Shown here: positions 25,381 to 33,882 of the stretch, one piece after another
How the letters are laid out: every line of letters starts with the position of its first letter
How positions within the stretch are numbered: position 1 is the stretch's first letter
From: Capnocytophaga sp.
Lineage (GTDB): Bacteria; Bacteroidota; Bacteroidia; Flavobacteriales; Flavobacteriaceae
Length of the DNA: 64,000 bases
NCBI RefSeq assembly: GCF_030532915.1
Contig: NZ_JAUNKD010000015.1
Span: forward strand, 1 to 64,000
Reading direction: 5' to 3'
Translations under genes and position numbers: made by a program
The notes under the pieces: model-generated
The model's database searches: none
Seen by the model: only the letters and a program-made list of their open reading frames with translations
What the model was told of the DNA's origin: nothing

Positions 25381-26382
25381 ATGGAACACAAAACACCCGT
25401 AGATATCAGTCAAATCAACGAGCGAATTGAACGAGAAAGCGTTTTTATTGACGCACTTACCTCCGAAATGAACAAAGTAATCGTGGGGCAAAAGCATATG
25501 GTGAACGCCTTGCTTATCGGTCTGCTCGGAAAAGGTCATATTTTGCTTGAAGGCGTACCCGGACTGGCAAAAACCCTATCCATCAACACCTTGGCGAAGG
25601 CAGTTCACGGCAGTTTCAGCCGCATTCAGTTCACGCCCGACCTGCTCCCCGCCGATGTTATCGGGACGATGACCTACAACATCAAACAAAACGAATTTTC
25701 CATCAAGAAAGGACCCATTTTCGCTAACTTCGTGCTGGCGGACGAGATAAACCGAGCCCCCGCCAAGGTGCAATCAGCCTTGTTAGAGGCTATGCAAGAG
25801 CGACAAGTAACCATCGGCGACTCGACCTTCAAACTTGATGCTCCGTTTATGGTTATGGCAACCCAAAACCCGGTTGAACAAGAAGGAACTTATCCGCTCC
25901 CCGAAGCGCAAGTAGACCGTTTTATGCTCAAAACGGTTATCGATTACCCGAAACTCGATGAAGAGCAACGCATTATGCGTGACAATCTGCTCAATACGCA
26001 AACAATCGTTAATCAAACAGTGTCGCTCGAACAAATTCTACGCGCACAACAAGCCGTACGTGAGGTGTATATGGATGAAAAGATAGAGAAATACATCTTA
26101 GACATCATCTTCGCCACACGTTACCCTGAGAAATACAACCTATCCGAACTCAAACCACTCATTAACTTCGGTGCTTCGCCGCGTGGTAGCATCAATTTGG
26201 CGATGGCATCGAAATGTTACGCCTTCATCAAGCGTCGCGGTTATGTGATTCCGGAAGATGTGCGGGCGGTTGTGTTCGATGTGTTGCGTCATCGTATCGG
26301 AATTACGTACGAAGCGGAAGCCGAGAACATTACCTCGGTTGAAATGATTCACAAAATTGTCAATACTATTGAAGTTCCTTAA
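25381..26382 (+). CDS. MoxR family AAA+ ATPase of the Bat operon
   Basis: A 333-aa ATPase thought to work as a chaperone for von Willebrand-domain partners. Walker A is EGVPGLAKT (about residue 57), followed by FTPDLLPADVIGTM; Walker B is VLADEINRAPAKVQSALLEAM, sensor 1 is ATQNPVEQEGTYPLPEAQVDRF, and sensor 2 lies in GASPRGSINLA. The family ties it to the downstream DUF58 and Bat genes. Base composition is somewhat richer in G+C than the neighbouring genes. Confidence 0.93.
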   Translation: MEHKTPVDISQINERIERESVFIDALTSEMNKVIVGQKHMVNALLIGLLGKGHILLEGVPGLAKTLSINTLAKAVHGSFSRIQFTPDLLPADVIGTMTYNIKQNEFSIKKGPIFANFVLADEINRAPAKVQSALLEAMQERQVTIGDSTFKLDAPFMVMATQNPVEQEGTYPLPEAQVDRFMLKTVIDYPKLDEEQRIMRDNLLNTQTIVNQTVSLEQILRAQQAVREVYMDEKIEKYILDIIFATRYPEKYNLSELKPLINFGASPRGSINLAMASKCYAFIKRRGYVIPEDVRAVVFDVLRHRIGITYEAEAENITSVEMIHKIVNTIEVP

Positions 26383-26413
26383 TAATAAGGTATAAAATCG
26401 GATTGTTTTTCTG

Positions 26414-26806
26414 ATGAAACCGCCTGTTTCAACACCCGAGCAGACCGGCATCAGTCCGGAATTATATACTTTTCTTGATGAAGTCATCATCGCGGACAAA
26501 AAATACAAAGTTTTCACACCCGATATGACCCTCATCAAAACTTTCGAGTTTGAAGATGAACAAATACGGGCATTTTTCAAGCTATTTACAGAGCGTTTCA
26601 ACATAAAAATAAGCGACACCTTCAATATGGAAGAACGATTTTGCCTCGACAGCAATGAAGGTTCAGTATGGGATTTTATACGTTCTATCCTTTTACTGCC
26701 CGTACTTATCATAGTCTTACTATTTTCGATAAACAAACTCAAAAAAATTCAAGATATGAGTCTTGCCGAGTTAGACAAAGCGATAAAAACAGGGGTATTA
26801 GAATAA
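26414..26806 (+). CDS. Hypothetical protein inserted after moxR (DUF1493-like)
   Basis: A 130-aa protein. The middle (IRAFFKLFTERFNIKISD, about residues 55-72) resembles small acyl-carrier-like DUF1493 proteins. One membrane segment lies near residues 92-110 (IRSILLLPVLIIVLLFSI) and a short helical tail follows. The family assignment is weak. It sits 31 bp after moxR, in a place where the DUF58 gene normally follows. Confidence 0.55.
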   Translation: MKPPVSTPEQTGISPELYTFLDEVIIADKKYKVFTPDMTLIKTFEFEDEQIRAFFKLFTERFNIKISDTFNMEERFCLDSNEGSVWDFIRSILLLPVLIIVLLFSINKLKKIQDMSLAELDKAIKTGVLE

Positions 26807-27212
26807 CATACTAAACAAAAATAGATTTTTTATAGCATATAAATCATTACATCACACATAAAAACAAATCAATTATAGACTATAACAAACTATTTAACAC
26901 ACAAAATCAGATAAATTATAATCTATATATAAATATGTAAAAATATAAAACATATTAAATACAAGATATATTTTACCTGTCAAAATACAAAAACAAATTA
27001 GTTATAGACTATATAAAATCTGATTTCAAACAAAAATAGATGATTTATACACTATAAATAAACAGGCAACACCCAAAAACAAACACCAAACAGCTTGTAC
27101 GTATTCTGTTTTTGAAACAATAACAAACAAGTATGTAAAAATTTGGTATGGTTTTTGATAATGTAGAAGTGAGTTACAAACAGAAATTCAACATAATTAA
27201 ATCAATACTATT
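26807..27212. repeat. AT-rich spacer with degenerate repeats inside the Bat operon
   Basis: This 406-bp gap holds no ORF of note. It is about 80 percent A+T and contains imperfect repeats: ACAAAAATAGATTTTTTATA near 26817 and ACAAAAATAGATGATTTATA near 27030, AAAAACAAATCAATTATAGA near 26860 and AAAAACAAATTAGTTATAGA near 26990, each of the latter followed by CTATA. No terminator-like hairpin was seen. Confidence 0.6.
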
Positions 27213-27896
27213 ATGGAAATAAATGAATTAACACTAAGGACAATTACAAACGGAGCACATTTTGTGTTTCACAGTGAAGTTTTAAACTTCGTGGAGACAG
27301 ATACATTCGTTTCTGAGAAGGTTCAGAAGCGATTGGAACCCTACAAAACGGCAGTTGCCAAGGAAAAGGAGGCGATGAACCAATCCAAGAAAAGTTTTAA
27401 GACCGATGACATCAGAACTGCCGATAGCGAGCGTGACAAGCTCTATATGGGGTTCAAAACCGCAGTCGCTGCATTTGGTTCTGTTCCTGATGAGAACGTA
27501 AAGGCATCGCAAAAACGACTTTCGCAACTGATTAAGGACTACGGCATAAAAACTACAATGAAGCTCGACGAACAAACGGGCTTGCTTGTGAAGTTCATTG
27601 AGGAGTTAGAGACCAAATATGCCTCTGATGTGAGTGTTTTGGGGCTGAACAAGATTGTTTCGCCACTGAAACAAATCAATGACAAGGTAGTAAAAGGAAT
27701 GTCGGAACGCTATGAAGAGAAGAAAGAGCATAAAACGGGTGCGATGAAGTCCGCACGTAAAGAGACCGACGATGCATATCGTCAGTTGGTGAAGCTCATC
27801 AATGCCCTTGCCATCGTGGAAGGTGAAACCGACTACGCCAACTGTATCAATAACATTAATAGCATCATCACCCGCTATAAACAACGTGTGATATAG
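27213..27896 (+). CDS. DUF6261-like coiled protein
   Basis: A 227-aa, soluble, lysine- and glutamate-rich helical protein. The N terminus (LTLRTITNGAHFVFHSEVLNF) and the C terminus (YANCINNINSIITRYK) fit the DUF6261 family, which in Bacteroidota often occurs in several scattered copies. No catalytic motif is seen and the function is unknown. It lies in the moxR-DUF58 interval together with a second unrelated ORF and AT-rich repeats, which suggests an inserted block. Confidence 0.75.
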   Translation: MEINELTLRTITNGAHFVFHSEVLNFVETDTFVSEKVQKRLEPYKTAVAKEKEAMNQSKKSFKTDDIRTADSERDKLYMGFKTAVAAFGSVPDENVKASQKRLSQLIKDYGIKTTMKLDEQTGLLVKFIEELETKYASDVSVLGLNKIVSPLKQINDKVVKGMSERYEEKKEHKTGAMKSARKETDDAYRQLVKLINALAIVEGETDYANCINNINSIITRYKQRVI

Positions 27897-28034
27897 GCTG
27901 TAAAACCACTGTTTGTCCAACTGAGAGGTGTTATATTTCAAAAAAATGAGTTGTTTTTAACTTCGCTCAGAGGGGTATGCAGTAAGTATGCACACTTTTC
28001 CCTTCTAAACAAGGTAACAAAATGAAATTTACTA

Positions 28035-28901
28035 ATGGACACCAAAGAAATATTAAAGAAAGTACGAAAGATTGAGATAAAAACACGTCGGCTTAGTGAC
28101 AATATATTTGGGGGCGAGTATCATTCGACCTTCAAAGGGCGTGGAATGATGTTTTCAGAGGTACGTCCGTATCAATATGGTGATGATATTCGCAATATCG
28201 ACTGGAATGTTACCGCCCGATATAACGAACCTTTCGTGAAAGTATTTGAAGAGGAACGCGAACTGACCCTTATGCTGATAGTTGATGTTAGTGGTAGCGA
28301 ACTTTTCGGCACCTCGCATCAGTTTAAGAGTGAAATGATTACCGAAATTGCCGCCACGCTGGCGTTCTCGGCACTTCAAAACAATGACAAGACGGGACTC
28401 ATTCTGTTTTCAGACCAAATTGAGTTGTACATTCCTCCCAAGAAAGGAAAATCACACGTTTTGCGTATCATTCGGGAGCTTATCGAGTTTAAACCCAAAA
28501 GTTACCGAACCAACATAGCCGAAGCGTTTCAGTTTTTGAGTAGTGTGATGAAGAAAAAGGCAATTGTTTTCGTGTTATCGGACTTTATGGACCGAAATTA
28601 CGAAAAACCCATTCAGATTGCCTCGCGTAAGCACGACGTTACGGGCATTCGGGTCTATGACGAGAAGGAAATGACGCTTCCGCAGCTGGGTTACATCACG
28701 GTGAAGGACGCAGAAACCGGCGAGCGAATGACCATCAACACCGGGTCGGCAACAACACGCAAACAATATGAAGAGTACTACCGCGAAACGGTCGCTTATT
28801 TCGAGAATTTATTAAAGAAATCAGGTGCGGGAACCGTAAGTTGTCGTTGTGATGAGAGTTACACCCAAAAACTATTAGGATATTTCAAACGAAGGGGGTA
28901 G
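28035..28901 (+). CDS. DUF58 domain protein of the Bat operon
   Basis: A 288-aa protein with the DUF58 signature FKGRGMMFSEVRPYQYGDDIRNIDWNVTARYNEPFVKVF (given by its core, GDDIRNIDWNVTAR, about residue 50), followed by a VWA-like fold with LMLIVDVSGSELFG, a degenerate MIDAS. It probably binds the MoxR ATPase and takes part in assembly of the Bat envelope complex. No membrane segment is present, so it is cytoplasmic. Confidence 0.9.
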   Translation: MDTKEILKKVRKIEIKTRRLSDNIFGGEYHSTFKGRGMMFSEVRPYQYGDDIRNIDWNVTARYNEPFVKVFEEERELTLMLIVDVSGSELFGTSHQFKSEMITEIAATLAFSALQNNDKTGLILFSDQIELYIPPKKGKSHVLRIIRELIEFKPKSYRTNIAEAFQFLSSVMKKKAIVFVLSDFMDRNYEKPIQIASRKHDVTGIRVYDEKEMTLPQLGYITVKDAETGERMTINTGSATTRKQYEEYYRETVAYFENLLKKSGAGTVSCRCDESYTQKLLGYFKRRG

Positions 28902-28909
28902 TTTTTTAG

Positions 28910-28976
28910 TGAACAATTAACAATGAATAATGAAACAGATAAATTTTTCAATGAACAATTAACAATGAATAATGAA
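28910..28976 (+). repeat. Two 25-bp perfect direct repeats in the Bat operon
   Basis: The 25-bp unit at 28910-28934 begins TGAACAATTAACAATGAATA and ends ATGAA; it recurs exactly at 28952-28976, a period of 42 bp. The unit carries stop codons in several frames. Similar TGAACAATGAACAAT-like strings are common in Bacteroidota intergenic DNA. Confidence 0.8.
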
Positions 28977-29054
28977 TGGGGATATTTTTTAAGTGAATAA
29001 GACAGAATGATTGATGAATTAGAGAGAAATTTTGACGAATAATGAAGAATCAGA

Positions 29055-30656
29055 ATGAAAAATAAGATTTTATATGCTCTATTGCTGTTGGTTTCGGTTG
29101 TAAAGGCACAAGAAGTCACCGTTGAAACCGATACCAAAGAGATAAAAATAGGAGAACAGATAAAATACAAAATATCGGTGGAAACATCGGGCGAAGAATC
29201 GGTTGTATTTCCTGATGGTCAGACCTTTTTCCCTTTGGAAATGGTGCGAACCACGCCCGTTGATACCTTATCCAAAGGAGAAAAGTTCCGTTTAGAGAAG
29301 GAATATTCCCTCACCCAATTCGATTCGGGAAATTACACCATACCCCGACAACGAATCCGCGTAAACACGAAGGATTTTTATACGGATTCGCTTCAAATTG
29401 CCGTAAATTCGGTTGTGGTTGACACCATTAAGCAACCCTTATATGACATCAAACCAATTGTTGATGTAGTTCCGCCCAAAAGCATAAACATATGGCTGTG
29501 GGTTGGTTCGATTTTGGCTTTGATTTGCCTGATTCTGTTGTTGGTTTATCTGTTCATATTCCGCAAACGACGACTTTCGGAGGAAGAACGTCTGAAAAAC
29601 CTGCCACCCTTTGAGCGCGCCATCGAGGAGCTTAAAAAATTACAGCAATCCAGATACCTTATAGAGTCGAAACACAAAGAATATTATTCTGACCTGACCG
29701 ACATTATTCGGGAATACTTGGAAGATGAGGTGCATATTTCCGCCAAGGAAAGTACCAGTGATGAATTATTGGAGAAAATTCGCATTCTGCAAGATAGCGG
29801 TAAACTTTCACTCTCAAATGAGACGATTTCCAGTCTGAAAAGGGTATTGCAAACCGCCGATTTGGTGAAGTTCGCCAAAAGTAAGCCCGCTGACCACACC
29901 GCAGAATATGATCGTGAGACTATTGAAGATGTGGTTGTAAAGACAAAACGGGCAATTCCGGAAATTACTGATGAAAACGGAGCGACAATCATTGAAAACA
30001 CGGAAATTTTCCAAAAGAAACAACGCAGACATAAAATCCTTATAGGGGCGGGAATCGGTGTTTTATCGGCTCTTATTATCGGAATGCTAACGTATTATCT
30101 TGTTTATAACTTCTTTGGGGGGCATTCTATCGAGAAATTAAGCCGAAGTGAATGGGTAACAAGTGAGTACGGGTATCCCATTACCGAGATTAGCTCGCCA
30201 AAGATACTCTCACGTAGGCAGATAATTGATATTAAAGGCTTTGAAGAGGCTATAAATAAACAATACGTGTTTGATTTTGGTCAGATTAATTCTGAATTTT
30301 ACGTGATGACTAGTGTTATTACGTTCAAACAATCCGATTCACAACAGAATTTCAATCTTGACCCCGAAATGGTGAACGAAATTGTGCTTTCACAGCTTGA
30401 TGCTGCCGGTGCTCAGAACATTACGACCCTGAAAGAGGATTATACGTTACCCAACGGGGCAGCAGGTATCAAAGTTTCGGGCAAAATGACACTGAATGAT
30501 GCCAAAACCAAAAAATCTTTCGATGCTAAGTATGAATTATATAGCTTCACGCAGAATGGAGCATTACAACAACTACTCATTACGTATGTTGATACCGTGC
30601 AAGCAAGCGAAATGGCACAACGAATAGTCCATTCCTTAAATTTTAAAACCGATTGA
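29055..30656 (+). CDS. Membrane protein of the Bat operon with periplasmic N domain, 533 aa
   Basis: A signal peptide (NKILYALLLLVSVVKAQ) is followed by a BatD-like beta domain to about residue 135, a membrane segment (IWLWVGSILALICLILLLVYLF, about 147-167), a cytoplasmic helical domain rich in charged residues (about 170-320), a second membrane segment (ILIGAGIGVLSALIIGMLTYYLV, about 330-352) and a C-terminal periplasmic domain. The first 300 residues resemble the DUF4381/BatD-type proteins found between DUF58 and batA. It is presumably part of the same envelope complex. Confidence 0.8.
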   Translation: MKNKILYALLLLVSVVKAQEVTVETDTKEIKIGEQIKYKISVETSGEESVVFPDGQTFFPLEMVRTTPVDTLSKGEKFRLEKEYSLTQFDSGNYTIPRQRIRVNTKDFYTDSLQIAVNSVVVDTIKQPLYDIKPIVDVVPPKSINIWLWVGSILALICLILLLVYLFIFRKRRLSEEERLKNLPPFERAIEELKKLQQSRYLIESKHKEYYSDLTDIIREYLEDEVHISAKESTSDELLEKIRILQDSGKLSLSNETISSLKRVLQTADLVKFAKSKPADHTAEYDRETIEDVVVKTKRAIPEITDENGATIIENTEIFQKKQRRHKILIGAGIGVLSALIIGMLTYYLVYNFFGGHSIEKLSRSEWVTSEYGYPITEISSPKILSRRQIIDIKGFEEAINKQYVFDFGQINSEFYVMTSVITFKQSDSQQNFNLDPEMVNEIVLSQLDAAGAQNITTLKEDYTLPNGAAGIKVSGKMTLNDAKTKKSFDAKYELYSFTQNGALQQLLITYVDTVQASEMAQRIVHSLNFKTD

Positions 30657-30671
30657 TAAAGAGAATTACGT

Positions 30672-31673
30672 ATGTTTGACACTATAACTTTTGCAAATCC
30701 GTCCTTTTTTTGGTTGTTATTGCTGATACCTTTAATGATTGGGTGGTATTTCTTTTGGAACAAGAAATCAAAAGCCGCATTGACCGTTTCAACAACCGGA
30801 GCTTTCAAAAAGACGGGAACATTCAGCAATAAATTACACCATCTTTTGTTTGTACTGCGAACGTTAGCCGTGATACTAATCATTGTCGCACTGGCACGCC
30901 CCCAAACACGCTCGCATTCGGCAAAGACCAAAGTCACGGACGGCATTGACATCGTTATGGCAATCGATGTTTCGGCAAGTATGCTCTCACAAGACTTAAA
31001 ACCAAACCGTTTCGAGGCTCTAAAAAAGGTAGCTTCGCAGTTTATAAAGGATCGCGTTTCTGATCGCATCGGGTTGGTTGTCTATTCGGGCGAGAGCTAC
31101 ACCAAAACGCCCGTAACCACGGACAAATCCATTATATTGAATGCCATTAAAGAGCTTACTTACGGACAGATTGAGGACGGAACCGCCATAGGAATGGGAC
31201 TTGCAACAGCCGTTAATCGTCTCAAAGAGAGTAAAGCTAAAAGTCGCGTTATCATTCTGCTTACTGACGGAGTGAACAACAGTGGTTTTATCGACCCGCA
31301 GACCGCCGCCGAGCTGGCAGCCGAATATGGTATCAAGGTTTATACCATTGGCATCGGCACAAACGGTATGGCGCTCTCGCCATATGCCCTTAACGCCGAC
31401 GGGAGCATTATGTATCGGATGCAACAGGTTGAAATCGATGAGGCACTGATGAAAAATATCGCAAAAACCACCGAAGGACGCTATTTTCGTGCCACAAACA
31501 ACAAAAAATTAGAGGAGATATACGCTGAAATCAATCAGATGGAAACCACAAAGGTTGAAGAGTTTAAATATACCCAAGTTGATGAGAAGTTCCGAGCGCT
31601 GGTTATTCTCGCAGGATTGTTACTTTTGCTTGAATTTTTGCTCAAACACACCTTGCTTAGAAATGAAATTTAG
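30672..31673 (+). CDS. batA: BatA, VWA-domain aerotolerance protein
   Basis: A 333-aa protein with two N-terminal membrane segments (about residues 10-27 and 57-75), a VWA domain with an intact MIDAS (MAIDVSASMLSQDLKPNRF, then a Thr in EDGTAIGMGLA and an Asp in ILLTDGVNNSG), and a C-terminal membrane segment. BatA-type proteins help tolerance to oxygen and envelope stress in Bacteroides. The gene is 15 bp after the preceding one. Confidence 0.93.
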   Translation: MFDTITFANPSFFWLLLLIPLMIGWYFFWNKKSKAALTVSTTGAFKKTGTFSNKLHHLLFVLRTLAVILIIVALARPQTRSHSAKTKVTDGIDIVMAIDVSASMLSQDLKPNRFEALKKVASQFIKDRVSDRIGLVVYSGESYTKTPVTTDKSIILNAIKELTYGQIEDGTAIGMGLATAVNRLKESKAKSRVIILLTDGVNNSGFIDPQTAAELAAEYGIKVYTIGIGTNGMALSPYALNADGSIMYRMQQVEIDEALMKNIAKTTEGRYFRATNNKKLEEIYAEINQMETTKVEEFKYTQVDEKFRALVILAGLLLLLEFLLKHTLLRNEI

Positions 31674-31857
31674 CAAAATTACATCATATACAGCTTGAAC
31701 ACTTGCTGATTGAGACTAAAACCAATTGCCTTACACCATATAATAAAGCTGTTTGACGATTGCAACCGTATTTCAAATGGTAATTACAAAATAAATAAGT
31801 CTGAAAAATTATAAGATTTCAATATAAATTGTAACATCTTATTTCAAAACACACCGT

Positions 31858-32889
31858 ATGATACATATTGACGAAAAGATATATTTATGGTTTATCCCCA
31901 TTGTAGGGGTGTTATTTCTTGTTTTTGTGCTTTCACAACTGCGAAAACGCAAAAAACAGAAACAATTTGCTGACGAACGGCTCTTAAAACGACTCGCCCC
32001 GAATTATTCCCGTTTCAAACCTTGGGTAAAGTTCGTTTTGCTGGCTGTTGTTATCGTGCTTTTGTGCGTTGCTTTGGCAAACCCGAAAATTGGCACAAAA
32101 ATTGAGACCGTTAAGCGTGAAGGCGTTGATGTTGTCTTTGCCATTGACGTATCAAAAAGTATGTTAGCCGAAGATGTGGCCCCCAACCGACTGGAAAAAG
32201 CCAAACGTTTGGTGTTTGAAACTTTCAACACACTCAAAGGCGACCGTATCGGGATAGTTGCTTACGCCGCCAGTGCTTATCCGCAACTTCCTTTAACTAC
32301 TGACCACTCGGCAGCGAAAATGTTCCTGCAAAGTATGAATACCGATATGCTTTCATCGCAAGGCACGGCAATTCAGGAGGCAATACGAATGGGAAGTAGT
32401 TATTTCGATGAAAATCAGGAAACAGCCCGCGTGTTGTTTATCATTTCCGACGGCGAAGACCACGAAATGGGGGCTACGGAAATTGCTTCGGAGGCTATGA
32501 ATCAAGGGATTTCAATCTACACCATTGGCGTAGGCACGGAAAAAGGAGCTCCCATTCCCATAAAGGAAGGAAACGGGCAGTCGTACAAACGCGACCGAAA
32601 CGGAGAGGTTGTCATCACGCGGCTTAACAGTGAGTTGTTACAGCAAATCGCTCAGAATGCGGGCGGTAAGTACATAAATGGCGACAACACCAAGCAAGCC
32701 GTTGATGAAATTAGTAAAATTTTGGACGGAACCGAAAAAAGCGAATTTGAAACCCAGAAGTTTGTTGATTACAACGACCAATTTCAGTGGTTTTTGGCAG
32801 GGGCTCTGCTCATTTTGTTCTTAGATTTGTTTATTTTTGAACGAAAAACGCTTTGGGTTAAGAAATTAAATCTGTTTAACGAATCGTAA
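31858..32889 (+). CDS. batB: BatB, VWA-domain aerotolerance protein
   Basis: A 343-aa paralog of BatA with the same layout: N-terminal membrane segments (about residues 10-25 and 57-75), MIDAS FAIDVSKSMLAEDVAPNRL, then SSQGTAIQEAI and FIISDGEDHEMGA, and a C-terminal membrane segment. The 184-bp gap before it holds no gene; a weak 7-bp hairpin (ATAAGAT/ATCTTAT) was seen near 31812-31840. Confidence 0.92.
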   Translation: MIHIDEKIYLWFIPIVGVLFLVFVLSQLRKRKKQKQFADERLLKRLAPNYSRFKPWVKFVLLAVVIVLLCVALANPKIGTKIETVKREGVDVVFAIDVSKSMLAEDVAPNRLEKAKRLVFETFNTLKGDRIGIVAYAASAYPQLPLTTDHSAAKMFLQSMNTDMLSSQGTAIQEAIRMGSSYFDENQETARVLFIISDGEDHEMGATEIASEAMNQGISIYTIGVGTEKGAPIPIKEGNGQSYKRDRNGEVVITRLNSELLQQIAQNAGGKYINGDNTKQAVDEISKILDGTEKSEFETQKFVDYNDQFQWFLAGALLILFLDLFIFERKTLWVKKLNLFNES

Positions 32890-32942
32890 TGAAGTCATTT
32901 ATACTTATATTTTAAACGAATTACCCTATTTTGAATCAAAAA

Positions 32943-33836
32943 ATGAAAAGAAATTTAGTATATATCGCATTTTTAACCGTATTTTTCTCTTTCGCTCAGC
33001 AAAAAGAGTCAAAAGAGGTGTTAAAATCAAAAGAAATATCAAAAAAATACACTCATCAAGGTAATGATGCGCTAAAAAATGATAAACCCGTACAAGCCGA
33101 AGTGGATTATCGCAATGCCATTGCCAAAAACAAGGATAATGGCGTGGCTCAGTACAATTTAGGCACGATGTACTACAAACAAAAAAGCTACAATGAGGCT
33201 TTTGTTCGGCTGAAAAATGCAGCTACGTCCAATGAAGTGAGCCGAGAAGAAAAACATCAAATATTTCATAATCTGGGTAATACCTTTATGCAGGAAAAAA
33301 CTTATGACAAAGCGGTTGAAGCCTACAAAGAAGCCCTTCGCAATAATCCGTCTGATGAGCAAACGCGTTATAATTTGGCTGTTGCACAAGAAATGTTAAA
33401 GAAAAATCCGCCAAAACCCGAAGAAAACAAAGATAATAAGGACAATCAGCAAAATAAAGACGATAAAAATCAGCAAAACAATCAAAATAACAACGAAAAT
33501 CAAGACAAAAAAGACCAAAACAAGGACAAACAAGACCAAAAAGACAAACAAAACGATAAAAATAAAGGAAACGACGATAAAGACAAGCAAAATCAAGGCG
33601 ATAATAAAGAAAAGCAGGACAAAAATCAAGGAAAAGACCAAAAAGACCCCAACCAAGAAGGAGATGACAAAAATCCGAATGGAGAAGGCAAAGGACAAAA
33701 TCGCCCGTCTTCACTGTCGCCTCAGCAAATGGAACGCATTTTGGAGGCAATGAACAATGAAGACCAAAAAACACAAGAAAAAATTAACGCTCAAAAAGTA
33801 AAAGGAACTCGCTCAAAATCAGAAAAAGATTGGTAA
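32943..33836 (+). CDS. batC: BatC, TPR protein with a long charged low-complexity tail
   Basis: The start at ATG 32943 gives a signal peptide (MKRNLVYIAFLTVFFSFAQ). About residues 45-145 form two to three tetratricopeptide repeats (ALKNDKPVQAEVDYRNAIAK, AVEAYKEALRNNPSDEQTRY). Residues about 155-250 are nearly only Lys, Asp, Gln, Asn and Gly, and the C-terminal 45 residues are again ordered (LSPQQMERILEAMNNEDQ). It presumably sits in the periplasm as a scaffold between the VWA proteins. Confidence 0.88.
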   Translation: MKRNLVYIAFLTVFFSFAQQKESKEVLKSKEISKKYTHQGNDALKNDKPVQAEVDYRNAIAKNKDNGVAQYNLGTMYYKQKSYNEAFVRLKNAATSNEVSREEKHQIFHNLGNTFMQEKTYDKAVEAYKEALRNNPSDEQTRYNLAVAQEMLKKNPPKPEENKDNKDNQQNKDDKNQQNNQNNNENQDKKDQNKDKQDQKDKQNDKNKGNDDKDKQNQGDNKEKQDKNQGKDQKDPNQEGDDKNPNGEGKGQNRPSSLSPQQMERILEAMNNEDQKTQEKINAQKVKGTRSKSEKDW

Positions 33837-33882
33837 TCAAAAAAGAAACACCAAACAAAGAGCCGACAATGTTAAAAATACA

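Noticed and set aside
26140-26742. Open frame of 200 codons on the minus strand across moxR and the next gene
   Set aside because: Antisense to the conserved C terminus of MoxR and to a plausible ORF; no signal of its own.
26807-27212. Possible replication origin or riboswitch in the AT-rich spacer
   Set aside because: No DnaA boxes, ordered hairpins or known aptamer elements could be seen; only degenerate repeats.
28910-28976. Possible CRISPR-like direct repeats
   Set aside because: Only two 25-bp copies with a 17-bp gap, no further units and no cas genes; the repeat resembles common intergenic repeats of Bacteroidota.
33286-33774. Long minus-strand open frames opposite batC
   Set aside because: They mirror the low-complexity K/D/Q/N tract, giving only Phe, Leu, Val and Ile text; an artefact of the composition.
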